Assembly (NCBI RefSeq): GCF_000304315.1
Contig: NC_018485.1
Coordinates: forward strand, 94,501 to 158,500
DNA length: 64,000 nt
Direction of reading: 5' to 3'
Source of the DNA: Methylocystis sp. SC2
GTDB taxonomy: Bacteria > Pseudomonadota > Alphaproteobacteria > Rhizobiales > Beijerinckiaceae
Numbering within the stretch: the stretch's first letter is position 1; each line of letters starts with the position of its first letter. The position numbers were made by a program, and so were the translations under genes. The notes beneath the pieces were generated by a model. That model did not search any database. It saw only the letters and a program-made list of their open reading frames with translations, and was not told the origin of the DNA. Shown here piece by piece: positions 27,305-37,500 of this stretch.

Positions 27305-28036
27305 CTAATGGAACATGGCGACGTTGCCAGGCTGATAGGCCTGGCCAGGAGTAATGAAGCGGCGCATCTGCTCGCGCGCCTGTTCCTGCGCCTCGGCTTG
27401 ACGCGCGAGTTCGAGCGACTGGGCGCGTCCCTGCGAAGCGAGTAGCGCCGTCACGTCGGCGAGCTGCTTGCTTTGCAATGCGAGCAGCTGATTCCCAGAT
27501 TGCGACGCCTGTAGCGCGCCAACGGCCGATTGGCTCGATAACAGAAGCGTCCCGGCTTCGGATCTGGCCGTATCAATCGATTGAACGATGCCGGCCTGAA
27601 CGCGCATCGCGTCCTGGAGCGCCGCGAGAGAATTCTGCCAGCGCTGCCTTGCGCCATCGATCAGCGAAGCGGAGCTTGTCGAGACGTTCGCCGGCCCATA
27701 ATGGGTCGAGAAAGCCTGATCGATCTGGCCCACGTCATAGGCGATGCGCCGCGCTTCATTCAGCAGGCGCTGGGTCTCGCCGATCGATTGCTGAAGGCTT
27801 TGCAGCGAGGAGTAGGGAAGATTTGCGAGATTCTTCCCTTGATTGATCAGCATCTGAGCCTCGTTCTGGAGGCTTGTGATCTGATTATGGATCTGCCGCA
27901 GCGTATTGGCCGCCGTCATGACGTTTTGCGCGTAATTGGTGGGATCGAACACCGCCAGTTGCGCCGATGAGGGACTGTTTAGAGAGAGAAGAATGGCGAC
28001 AGCCGTCGCAGCTGCGAGCGGTTTTTTTCGGATCAT
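27305..28036 (-). CDS. trbJ: Conjugal transfer protein TrbJ (VirB5-like)
   Basis: A 243-residue exported protein: signal peptide (LAAATAVAILLSLNSPSSAQ), the family opening VFDPTNYAQNVMTAANTLRQIHNQITSLQNEAQML, then a long helical coiled region ending AQEQAREQMRRFI. TrbJ/VirB5 proteins are minor pilus or entry-exclusion-linked components. It overlaps the trbE stop by four bases. Confidence 0.93.
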   Translation of the reverse strand: MIRKKPLAAATAVAILLSLNSPSSAQLAVFDPTNYAQNVMTAANTLRQIHNQITSLQNEAQMLINQGKNLANLPYSSLQSLQQSIGETQRLLNEARRIAYDVGQIDQAFSTHYGPANVSTSSASLIDGARQRWQNSLAALQDAMRVQAGIVQSIDTARSEAGTLLLSSQSAVGALQASQSGNQLLALQSKQLADVTALLASQGRAQSLELARQAEAQEQAREQMRRFITPGQAYQPGNVAMFH

Positions 28037-30468
28037 GACGAGGTCTCCGAAGATGCGGGATTGGGGAGAAGGTCTGCAGCCCAGCGAAGGCCGCGATGCG
28101 TCAGCCAGGCGCAGGCAAACCCCTCGCGTCCGTATTCAGCGACGATTTGAGAAATCGCCCGCTGATCATTTTTCGAGGACGCGGCGCAGAGCGCGAGGGC
28201 GAGCGGACCAAGTCCGAGTTCAAAGAGACGGTTGCCGCGCCGCGACTGACAGTAGTAGTCGCGCTTGGGCGTCGCCCGCGCGATAATCTCGATCTGCCGA
28301 TCGTTAAGACCGAAGCGCCGATAGATCGCGAGGATCTGGGGTTCGATCGCTCGTTCGTTGGGCAGAAAGATACGCGTCGGGCAGCTCTCAATGATCGCCG
28401 GCGCGATCGGGCTTATTTCGATATCGGCAAGCGACTGCGTGGCGAAGACGACGGAGGCGTTTCTCTTGCGAAGCGTCTTGAGCCATTCGCGCAATTGCGC
28501 GGCGAATCCGGGATCATCGAGCGCGAGCCAGCCTTCATCGATAATGAGCAGGGCTGGCGAACCATCGAGCGCGGCTTCGATGCGGTGGAAGAGATAGGAG
28601 AGAACGGCAGGCGCCGCGGCGGAGCCGATGAGCCCCTCCGTCTCGAAACATTGAACATCAGCGTCGCTTAGATCCTCATGTTCGGCGTCAAGGAGCCGCC
28701 CATGTGACCCGCCGAGGCAATAGGGTTTGAGTGCGCGTTTTAGGGGATTGGATTGCAGAAGGACCAAGAGGCCAGTGAGGGTCCTTTCGTGAACCGGCGC
28801 CGAAGCGAGAGACGAGAGCGAAGACCAGATATGGTCTTTCACCTCCGGGGTAACAGTCACATTTTCGCGAGCGAGGATCGCAGCGATCCATTCCGCGACC
28901 CAGCCTCGCTCCGCAGTATCGATAATATTGGCGAGCGGCTGCAGCGAGACCGGCTCAAAGGCGTCTTCCGACAGAGCCCCGGCGAGATCGCGCCAGCTTC
29001 CGCCGATCGCCAGCGTCGCGGCGCGGGACGAGCCGCCGAAGTCGAAGATAAAGATGCGCGACCGCTCGTAGCGACGAAACTGCAGCGCCATCAGCGCCAG
29101 GAGCACGCTCTTGCCGGCGCCGGTCGGTCCGACAATCAGCGTATGGCCGACATCGCCGACATGAAGCGAGAAGCGGAATGGCGTCGAGCCTTCGGTCTTG
29201 GCAAAGAGCAACGGCGGAGCGTTGAGGTGGGCATCGGTCAGTGGTCCCGCCCAGACTGCCGAGAGCGGGATCATATGGGCGAGATTGATGGTCGAGACCG
29301 GCGGCTGGCGGACATTGGCGTAGACGTGTCCAGGCAGGGACCCTAGCCATGCCTCAATGGCGTTTACCGTCTCGATCATGCAGGTGAAGTCGCGGCCCTG
29401 GATGATCTTTTCGGCAAGCCGCAGCTTCTCGTCGGCGAGACGTACATCTTCGTCCCAGACAGTGAGCGTCGCCGTCACATAGGCTTCGCCAATAAGATCG
29501 GAGCCGAGGTCCTGAAGCGCGGCGTCGGCTTCGAGCGCCTTGTTATGCGCGTCGGTGTCGACGAGCGTTGCCGCCTCATTGGTCATGACCTCCTTGAGGA
29601 TGGCGAGGATCGATTTGCGCTTGGCGAACCACTGGCGGCGAATGCGGGTGAGAACCTTGCTCGCGTCTACCTTGTCGAGCGAGATCGCCCGCGTCGACCA
29701 GCGATAGGAAAAGGCGAGACGATTGAGTTCGTTGAGAATCCCTGGATGGGTCGAAGAGGGAAAGCCGAGGATCGTGAGCGTTCGAAGATGCGCGTTCCCC
29801 AAACGCGGTTCGAGCCCGCCTGTTAAGGGTTCGTCGACGAGAATGGCGTCGAGATGCATGGGTGTCTCGGGGACGCGCACCTTGTGCCGCTTGGTCGAGA
29901 CGCAAGAATGAAGGAAAGAAAGGGTATCGGCGTCATCGAGCCATTCGGCTTCCGGCGCAAAGCCCTCGATCAACTGCAGCAGCCGATTGCTACGATCGAT
30001 GAATGAGGAAAGGACGCTTTTTGCGTCCTGTTCTGATGAGCGGCCTTCATAAAGCCAGCTCTCGGCGCTCGCTGCGTCATCCTCGGGTGCCAAATAGACG
30101 AGGGTGAGAAAATAGCCGCTCTCGAAATGCGCGCCTTCTTCCTCGAACTGCGCCCGACGTTCTTCGTCAACCAGCGCCGAAACGGGATCTGGAAAGAAAC
30201 TCGCCGGATAATCCTGCGCCGGATTGCGCTGCGCCTCGAAAAAGATCGCCCAGCCGGAGCCAAGTCGGCGGAGCGCATTGTTGAGCCGCGCCGTGACGCT
30301 GACAAGTTCGGCTAGCGTGGCGCTTTCCAGGTCTGGGCCGCGAAAGCGCGCCGTCCGCTGAAAAGAGCCGTCCTTGTTAATGACGACGCCCGGAGCGACG
30401 AGCGCCGCCCACGGCAGAAAATCGGCGAGGCTTTGCGGCTTCTTGCGGTATTCGGCGAGGTTCAGCAT
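28033..30468 (-). CDS. trbE: Conjugal transfer ATPase TrbE (VirB4 family)
   Basis: An 811-residue VirB4-type ATPase that powers pilus assembly and substrate transfer at the inner membrane. Walker A is VGPTGAGKSVL near residue 445 and Walker B LLIIDEGWLALD near 640, followed by RKRNASVVFATQSLADI. Length is normal for TrbE. No frame damage is visible. Twelve bases after trbD. Confidence 0.96.
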   Translation of the reverse strand: MLNLAEYRKKPQSLADFLPWAALVAPGVVINKDGSFQRTARFRGPDLESATLAELVSVTARLNNALRRLGSGWAIFFEAQRNPAQDYPASFFPDPVSALVDEERRAQFEEEGAHFESGYFLTLVYLAPEDDAASAESWLYEGRSSEQDAKSVLSSFIDRSNRLLQLIEGFAPEAEWLDDADTLSFLHSCVSTKRHKVRVPETPMHLDAILVDEPLTGGLEPRLGNAHLRTLTILGFPSSTHPGILNELNRLAFSYRWSTRAISLDKVDASKVLTRIRRQWFAKRKSILAILKEVMTNEAATLVDTDAHNKALEADAALQDLGSDLIGEAYVTATLTVWDEDVRLADEKLRLAEKIIQGRDFTCMIETVNAIEAWLGSLPGHVYANVRQPPVSTINLAHMIPLSAVWAGPLTDAHLNAPPLLFAKTEGSTPFRFSLHVGDVGHTLIVGPTGAGKSVLLALMALQFRRYERSRIFIFDFGGSSRAATLAIGGSWRDLAGALSEDAFEPVSLQPLANIIDTAERGWVAEWIAAILARENVTVTPEVKDHIWSSLSSLASAPVHERTLTGLLVLLQSNPLKRALKPYCLGGSHGRLLDAEHEDLSDADVQCFETEGLIGSAAAPAVLSYLFHRIEAALDGSPALLIIDEGWLALDDPGFAAQLREWLKTLRKRNASVVFATQSLADIEISPIAPAIIESCPTRIFLPNERAIEPQILAIYRRFGLNDRQIEIIARATPKRDYYCQSRRGNRLFELGLGPLALALCAASSKNDQRAISQIVAEYGREGFACAWLTHRGLRWAADLLPNPASSETSS

Positions 30469-30480
30469 GGAGGCTTTCCC

Positions 30481-30762
30481 TCAAGCGCCGAAATGCGCCG
30501 GATAGCGCAGATGCCGGCGCACGACTCCCACGAAGTCGGGATCGCGTTTTCCCGCCCAGACGGCGGCGGCCTGCGCGACGACCCAGAAGACGAGGCCGGC
30601 GATCCAGAGCCGCAGACCGAGTCCAAGCGCGGCGGCGAGAGTGCCGTTTGCAATGGCGATCGAACGCGGCGCGCCGCCGAGAAAGATCGGCTCGGTCAAG
30701 GAGCGGCGAACGGGCACACGGAAGCCCGGAACCGACGCGTCGGATGACGAAATTGTCCCCAT
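30481..30762 (-). CDS. trbD: Conjugal transfer protein TrbD (VirB3-like)
   Basis: A 93-residue protein with two hydrophobic segments and the family pattern VPVRRSLTEPIFLGGAPRSIAIANGTLAAALG. VirB3/TrbD acts with the VirB4 ATPase in the inner membrane. The start overlaps the trbC stop. Confidence 0.9.
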   Translation of the reverse strand: MGTISSSDASVPGFRVPVRRSLTEPIFLGGAPRSIAIANGTLAAALGLGLRLWIAGLVFWVVAQAAAVWAGKRDPDFVGVVRRHLRYPAHFGA

Positions 30763-31097
30763 CAGATCAGCGCTCCGCCGCCGAAGGAGAAGAAGGAGAG
30801 AAAGAAGCTGGACGCCGCAAAAGCGATCGAAAGTCCGAAGACGATCTGTACAAGGCGTCTAAAGCCGCCCGACGTGTCACCGAATGCGAGGGTCAGGCCG
30901 GTCGTGATGATGATGATCACGGCGATGATCTTGGCGACGGGTCCTTCAATCGATTGCAGGATCTGCTGGAGCGGCTGCTCCCAGGGCATGTTGGAGCCGG
31001 CGGCGAGCGCGGGTGACGAAACGATTGCAATGCCAAGTCCGAGAACCGCAATTCCAACGCGCGTCCGAAATGTCGCGCCGCTATGAAACCTATTCAT
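30762..31097 (-). CDS. trbC: Conjugal transfer pilin TrbC (VirB2 family)
   Basis: A 111-residue prepilin: long signal peptide (VGIAVLGLGIAIVSSPALAA), then a mature part with the two hydrophobic helices of VirB2 pilins (PWEQPLQQILQSIEGPVAKIIAVIIIITTGLTLAFGD; IVFGLSIAFAASSFFLSFF). It overlaps trbB by eight bases. Confidence 0.92.
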   Translation of the reverse strand: MNRFHSGATFRTRVGIAVLGLGIAIVSSPALAAGSNMPWEQPLQQILQSIEGPVAKIIAVIIIITTGLTLAFGDTSGGFRRLVQIVFGLSIAFAASSFFLSFFSFGGGALI

Positions 31098-32076
31098 GCT
31101 CTTCTCCGAAGCTGATGCGGGTAAGCTCGATGAGCGCGTAGTCGCCGTGTTCGCCGAGGCCTGTGACAGCCGCGAGCTCGATCAGCCTGCGCTCAGCCCC
31201 TCGGCCGGCGAGAACGGCGACGATCTGGATCGTCTCGGCGATGAGCGCGCGCGGCACCGTGACGACGGCTTCTTGAATGAGCTGTTCGAGACGACGCAGC
31301 GCGCCGAGCGCGGAACCCGCGTGAATGGTGCCGACTCCTCCGGGATGGCCCGTGCCCCATGCCTTCAGCAAATCCAGCGCTTCGCTGCCGCGCACTTCGC
31401 CAATCGGGATGCGATCGGGCCGAAGGCGGAGTGACGAGCGGACAAGTTCAGAGAGTGACGCCACGCCGTCTTTAGTGCGCAGTGAAACGAGATTCGGCAC
31501 CGCGCATTGCAGTTCGCGCGTGTCTTCGATCAGAACGATGCGGTCTTTCGACTTGGCGACTTCCGCAAGCAAGGCGTTGGCGAGCGTCGTCTTGCCGGTC
31601 GATGTGCCGCCGGCAACAAGGACATTCTTGCGCTCGGCGATGGCTGCTCGAAGGATCGCGGTTTGATGCTTCGTAATGATGCCCGCCGCGACATAATCGT
31701 CGAGCGAGAACACCGCGACAGCGGGTTTACGGATCGAAAAGGCTGGCGCGTAGACGATCGGTGGCAATACGCCTTCAAAGCGCTCGCCTGTTTCCGGAAG
31801 CTCCGCCGAAATGCGCGGCGCGCCTTCGTGAGTCTCCGCGCCGACATGATGCGCGACAAGGCGGATGATGCGTTCGCCATCCTCTGCCGAAATCCGCGCG
31901 CCCGTATCCTCTAACCCGCTCGTCAAGCGATCGAGCCAGAGCCGACCGTCTGGATTGAGCATGATTTCGACGACGCCTTGGTCATCGAGCCATGCCGCGA
32001 TCTCCACGCCCAGCGCCGTGCGCAGCATCCGCGCGCTGCGTGATAGCGCTTGCGCACTGTCGGAGTGAGTTGGCAA
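31090..32076 (-). CDS. trbB: Conjugal transfer ATPase TrbB (VirB11 family)
   Basis: A 328-residue VirB11-type hexameric ATPase. Walker A is VAGGTSTGKTTLANALL near residue 159, followed by the Asp box IVLIEDTRELQC, Walker B-region RLRPDRIPIGEVRG, and the His box GHPGGVGTIHAGSA. The start is a TTG with GGGGA upstream; no ATG is available, and foreign DNA begins just beyond it. The first six residues may therefore have been replaced when the 32-38.8 kb block inserted between copG and this gene. Confidence 0.94.
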   Translation of the reverse strand: MPTHSDSAQALSRSARMLRTALGVEIAAWLDDQGVVEIMLNPDGRLWLDRLTSGLEDTGARISAEDGERIIRLVAHHVGAETHEGAPRISAELPETGERFEGVLPPIVYAPAFSIRKPAVAVFSLDDYVAAGIITKHQTAILRAAIAERKNVLVAGGTSTGKTTLANALLAEVAKSKDRIVLIEDTRELQCAVPNLVSLRTKDGVASLSELVRSSLRLRPDRIPIGEVRGSEALDLLKAWGTGHPGGVGTIHAGSALGALRRLEQLIQEAVVTVPRALIAETIQIVAVLAGRGAERRLIELAAVTGLGEHGDYALIELTRISFGEEHE

Positions 32077-32521
32077 TTGCGTCCCCGGTGCTCGTCGAAT
32101 CGCGCGCTGGCGGTTCGAATCCGGGGTCGATTAAGAAAGGCCAATGCCGACCGGATGCAACAAGCCTATTAGGAGCGTAGGGCTCTAGCGTGCAAAAACC
32201 GGGGAAGGGAATGATCGAGATTGCGGTTCACGGGATCTCTGTTCGCGCGAACGATGCCGAGTGCATACGTTTCGCCTCAAGGAGGTAGGCGCCGGTGAAA
32301 TTCGATGTTCTGGTCGTGACCCTGACCGGACCTTTGCCGGACCGCTGTCGGGCTACAAAGTTACGATGAACCCTGAGCACGCGAATACTAGACGGCATCC
32401 TACATCAATGGAATCTTGAGAAACCGAGCCTGTCTGTGCGGTGCTAGAGTGACGTGCGGGTTGCGTAAATCCGTTTATGGGCCAAACTTAAGTGTAAGTT
32501 GGCGGTGGTGAGGGATTTCCA
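32077..32521. other. Gap at the left edge of the inserted block, no clear gene
   Basis: A tRNA T-arm-like string (GGCGGTTCGAATCCGGGG) occurs at 32110-32127 but no full tRNA can be folded around it. A 25-codon frame at 32211 (MIEIAVHGISVRAND) with similarity in character to the end of IS66 OrfA proteins may be debris. Otherwise nothing is seen. Confidence 0.4.
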
Positions 32522-33640
32522 ATGCGATCATTGACTGCTATTTTTATTGTGCTTGCTGGAACTAGCGCGGTGGCAGCGCAGCCTGCGCGGAAGTTCATTC
32601 CTTTGACGACACAGGATGTTCCAAGAAGCGTCTTGGCCGAATTTGGCGCTGTGCTTGAGGAGCCAGGCGAGGCTGGGACAAAGGGGGTAGGCATTCCCTT
32701 TATATGCCCCGGCGCCATTGCCGCGGCGATCGCCGCAACCGAGGAGGCTGTTGAGCGGCGGGATCAGGTGCGCGACGCTCTCGGCCGCGATCTCGAGGCA
32801 GCGCGTTACGCCGCAGATCGCGCCTTCAGACAGTATGACGCCGCCGACCCCACCAATCGGTTAGTCGCCGGCGAACTCGAGGCGCGCTGGAATACTGCAC
32901 TTGTCCGCGTCGCCGACCTTGAAAGCAAGATTGTTGCGCACGAGACGGCTTCTCCGACGCCGACGATCGATCCAGCCGCGCTTGCCCTGCTGGGAGCGAA
33001 CCTCAAAACGGTCTGGTCGGCTCCGACGACGGACGCGCGATTGAAGAAGCGCATCGCGCGCACGCTGATCCACGAAGTCGTGGCCGATATCGACGACGAC
33101 GCTTCCGAAATCGTCATCGCCGTCCATTGGATGGGTGGCGCGCACAGCGAGCTTCGCTTGCCAAAGCGCCGGCGCGGACAGCGCAACAGCACACCCGCCG
33201 ACATCATTGCCGCCGTACGCGAACTGGCGTTGATCGCAAGCGACGATTTGATCGCCGGCCTTCTCAATCGTAACGGGCTCCAGACCGGCCACGGCAATCG
33301 CTGGACCCGCGAGCGCGTCACCTCGTTGCGTTCGCACCATTGCATTCCGGTGTTCAAAGCAGCCGCCGATGGCGTCGAGCCTTGGCTCAATCTCTCCGAC
33401 GCCGCGCGCGTCCTGAAGATTGCTTCGAAGACTCTGCGGCTGGCGGCCGAGGCCGGCGAGATCGACGCGCGCCACCCCTTTGAGCGACGGTCCCTGGATC
33501 TTCGCACGGGCCGAACTCTTGACGGACGCCGCCAAATCAATTGCAGAACGCGCCCGACGAAGCACCAGATACCCCGCGGGACCCAACCGCGACCAGCAAA
33601 GCCTCTTCAACTCAATGGCATAGACAGATGGGTGTTCTGA
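32522..33640 (+). pseudogene. Chimeric frame: secreted-protein N terminus joined to a serine recombinase C-terminal fragment
   Basis: Residues 1-60 look like an exported protein start (MRSLTAIFIVLAGTSAVAAQ). From about base 32706 the frame becomes the C-terminal part of a large serine recombinase: the coiled region LEAARYAADRAFRQYDA, LVAGELEARWNTAL, then DIIAAVRELA, LLNRNGLQTGHGNRWTRERV and the HTH-like WLNLSDAARVLKIASKTLRLAAEAGEID. Near 33475 a frameshift moves the true end (DGPWIFARAEL, YPAGPNRDQQSLFNS) to the next frame, stopping at 33623. The catalytic resolvase domain is missing. Not expected to be functional. Confidence 0.75.
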
Positions 33641-33800
33641 TGCGTGGTTGTAGTCGATCCTCCATGCTTCGATGAGACGCCGCGCTTCGGCGAGGGTCCC
33701 GAACCAATGGACGTTCAGACATTCGTCACGCAGCGATCCGTTGAAGGTCTCGATGAAGGCGTTGTCCGTTGGCTTGCCTGGTCGCGAGAAGTCGATCCGG
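33640..33800 (-). mobile_element. IS3-family transposase fragment
   Basis: The minus strand encodes the end of an IS3-type OrfB integrase core: FSRPGKPTDNAFIETFNGSL, RDECLNVHWFGTLAEARR and IEAWRIDYNHASEHP. The stretch holds the last catalytic Glu region only; both ends are cut by other fragments. Confidence 0.85.
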
Positions 33801-34085
33801 GCCGTTTGGTCCCCGATCACAAGACCATCGCGGACTTCCGGAAGGACAACGGCGCCGCGATCCGGAAAGTCTGCGCCAAGTTCCTAGCCTTATGTCGGAA
33901 CATGGGCCTCTTGCAGAATACGAGCATGACGGTCGACGGCAGCAAGTTCAAGGCGGTGAACAACCGCGATCGCAACTTCACACACGTCAAGATGGCGAGG
34001 CGGAAGGCGCAGATTGAAAGGAGCGTCGACCGTTATCTGCGCCAACTCGACAGCGCCGATCGCCAAGAGCCTTCGGACCTCGATT
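33801..34085 (+). mobile_element. IS1182-family transposase fragment
   Basis: The plus strand reads GRLVPDHKTIADFRKDNG, AIRKVCAKFLALCRNMGLL, MTVDGSKFKAVNNRDRNFT and then RYLRQLDSADRQEPSD, which is an internal part of an IS1182 (IS5-like DDE) transposase. N- and C-terminal parts are absent. It abuts the IS3 fragment with no gap. Confidence 0.85.
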
Positions 34086-34578
34086 TCGATTTCAGGTGGG
34101 GACCGGGAGTTGGGGAGGGTCTGTCCATCGACGAGCATAGGGATAGCCAAAAAATCACCAACTCGAACTTGGCTATTTCCAGCATACTCATGCAGGAATA
34201 TTTTATCAAACATGCTCATCGCAGGAATATTTTCATAAGATGTGAGTGTGGGTGGTATTTGCGATAGGATGGTCCGCCAACGCCCATCGAGTCATCGACC
34301 GATTGTCAGATTGATCGCTTTTAGCGCCCGTCACCTACCGCCCCTTGGCGACCGACCCTATTCGAGCTTATGATTTGCTTAATCTTTTGTATCGGCATGC
34401 GACGTCCCGAGCGCTTTAGAATGAGCCCAATCAGTACTGAGCGGCGAAGGGAAGCGCCGACGATTCATCGTAAACGTTGTTTTCCTCCATGGACTCGCGC
34501 GCAACCTGCTGATGCGTTGACCAAGCGGCGGGCTAGCGGCAGCTTCGTTCGCGGGCTTGAAAAGTTGCGGATCAGCTC
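34086..34578. other. Non-coding region before the hydrolase-TPR gene
   Basis: No convincing gene. A 13-base direct repeat GCAGGAATATTTT occurs at 34192-34204 and 34221-34233 in an AT-rich stretch. The promoter of the following gene should lie in this interval; no strong match to a consensus promoter is evident. Confidence 0.4.
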
Positions 34579-37500
34579 ATGAGCGGCGAAGTTGATTTGC
34601 AAGAAATCGCCGGCCCGAATGAGACTAAGCTCAACGTGATCTTCGTCCATGGCCTCGGCGGCGACGCGAAGGGAACCTGGACGTTTGACGAAACACCTTT
34701 ACACGCCAAGGTGAGCGGAAAGCTAAGCCAATTGTTGCCGAATTTTCTCAGGGGAGAGCCGAGATTAAAAGAACCCACAGAAGTCGCCTTCTGGCCGGAA
34801 TGGCTCGCACAGGATGTGGACGGCCTTGCAGTCTATTCGCTTGATTACCCTTCCGACCCTAAGCGCTGGAGAGCTGGCTGGAGCGTCACGAAGTCGGCCG
34901 TTGCCATTCTCGATGCCCTGATGGTCGACCGCCGACTTCGTGGGAACGGCGCGCCCATCGTCTTTGTTTGTCACAGCCTCGGCGGTTTGGTCGTGAAGAA
35001 ACTAATTGTCACGGCCAATATCGACAAGGGGCAGGAGCCGAAAAAGGGCACCTTTCTTGATCGCATCGTCGGCGTCGCGTTTCTGGCAACGCCGCACCAG
35101 GGCGCGTTTCTGGCGACGTTTCTGACCGAATTTGGTTGGATGGCGGCGTCCGAGTCGTTGCGCGACCTTCAGGCCAATAGCGACGCTTTGCTGGACATGG
35201 GCAATTCCTATCGCAGTATGATCGAGGACGAAGGCCGGCGCATTGAGCATTGCGTTTATTACGAAGACGAGAAGGTTGCTGGCCTAAAGATCGTCAACGC
35301 GGGCAGCGCAAATCCAGGGTTGACAGGTGTGCGTCCTGTCGCGGTGCTTCGCGACCATTTGTGCGTCTGCAAGATGCAGAAGAAGGATCAGGTCTACAAC
35401 GGCGTGCTGGCGCTCCTGGAGGAGGCCCTGAAGCCAAGACCGGACCCCTCGCGCAAAGTTCTGGAAGAAGCCAAGACCGCCGCTGAAGCCGCCAAGGAAA
35501 ATACGGAGGCAATTTCACAACAACAGAAATCCGACAGCGCAACGCTCAATGAAATAAAAGAACTACTCGCCCTTGCCCACCAATCGGGTGCTGCGCAACG
35601 CGCCATTGACCAAGGAATTTCAGAAGCCGCACTACGTGCTGTCGTCGAGAGGCTGGGCGGCGAGGGTCTCTTACGGGATGATCTTATCCCTTGGCTCGAC
35701 CAATGGACGGCGGCGGCCGCCCGCGAATTGCGGGACGGCGCAAATGAGGGTGAAGCGTTCGATCGCGCATTCGCTAAAGCGAGAGAACTATTCAACGCTG
35801 GCCGCATCGCTGAAGCCTCGCAGCCATTCATGGAGGAATTGGAGCGAAGGAGAAAGGCGGAGGAACAGCGTCGCGAGGAAGAAAAGCTCAGTCAACTGCG
35901 TCTCGTGGAGGAAGCGATCAAATATGACAAGTTGGCGTTGAACGGCGAGGCGGCCGCCAAGAAACTCTGCGTCATGGCGGAGATTGAGGGCCTGCGAACG
36001 CCAGAGGATCTGGGGGGATTTTTATTAGAAAAAGCGAGAGAATTTTACGAGATCGGGGATCGTTTCGGAGACAACGCCGCCTTGTTGGTCGCGATTGCGG
36101 CTTACCGCGAGGCGCTCAAGGAAGTTACGCAAGAGCGCGTTCCGCTTGATTGGGCGACAACGCAGACCAACCTTGGCAATGCCCTTGCGACACTTGGTGA
36201 GCGCGAGAGCGGCACTGTGCATCTTGAGACGGCGGTTGCAGCCTTTCATAGCGCTCTGCAAGAGCGAACCCGCGAGCTGGTGCCCCTTGCCTGGGCTGAG
36301 ACGAAGAACAACCTTGGCAATGCCCTTGCGACACTTGGTGAGCGCGAGAGCGGCACTGAGCGTCTTGAGGCGGCGGTTGCAGCCTTTCATAGCGCTCTGC
36401 AAGAGCGAACACGCGAGCGAGTGCCCCTTGCTTGGGCTGCAACTCAGAACAATCTCGGCAATGCGCTAGCAGCGCTCGGTGAGCGAGAGAGTGGGACTGA
36501 ACACCTTGAGGGCGCCATTGTTGCGTATCATGAAGCCCTAAAGGAATGGTCGCAGGAGCGAGTGCCATTTGATTGGGCGATGACGCAGAACAATCTCGGT
36601 AATGTGCTATCGACACTAGGCGGACGTGATGACAATACCGTTCGTCTTGAAGAAGCCGTCGTCGCATATCGCGAGGCATTAAAGGAACATACTCGAGAAA
36701 GAGTCCCGCTTGCTTGGGCCGCGACTCAGGCCAATCTTGGCGTTGCGCTCGCGGCGCTCGGTGAGCGCGAAAGCGAAATTGCTCGTCTTGAAGAAGCCGT
36801 CGTCGCATATCGCGAGGCATTAAAGGAACATACTCGAGAAAGAGTCCCGCTTGCTTGGGCCGCGACTCAGGCCAATCTTGGCGTTGCGCTCGCGGCGCTC
36901 GGTGAGCGCGAAAGCGAGATTGCTCGTCTTGATGAAGCCGTCGTCGCATATCGCGAGGCATTAAAGGAACATACTCGAGAAAGAGTCCCGCTTGCTTGGG
37001 CAGCAACGCAGAACAATCTCGGTAACGCGTTGAGGTCGCTCGGCGAGCGTGAGAACGGGACCGCACGTCTGGAAGACGCTGTTGCTGCTTTTCGCAACGC
37101 ACTGCAAGAACGGACCCGCGAACGAGTCCCGCTTGCTTGGGCAGCAACGCAGAACAATCTCGGTAATGCGTTGACAGCGCTTGGCGAGCGTGAGAACGGG
37201 ACCGTACGTCTTGAAGAGGCTGTTGCTGCTTATGGAGCCGCGCTCCTAGAATGGACGCGCGACAACGTTCCACTCGAATGGTCAAGGGGCAAGCACAATC
37301 TAGGTTATGCACTAAGTAAGCTTGGTGAGCGCGAAAGTGGGACGGCACGTCTTGATGAGGCTGTCGTAGCTTTTAATGATGCGCTTAAGGAAAGGAGTCA
37401 CCGAAGCGTCCCTCTAATGTGGGCAAGGAGCGCCGGCGACCTAGGCTCTGCGATGACATTGATTGCACAACGTCGAAATGATCTAGCGATGGCTGAGGCA

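Noticed and set aside
32100..32135. A tRNA gene
   Set aside because: Only a T-arm-like string exists; no acceptor stem, D-arm or anticodon arm can be placed around it.
32861..33820. A single 319-codon minus-strand gene
   Set aside because: Only its first 55-60 codons are IS3 transposase; the rest is antisense to the serine recombinase remnant.
36125..37348. A 407-codon minus-strand frame with repeated segments
   Set aside because: The repeats only mirror the TPR units of the plus-strand gene.
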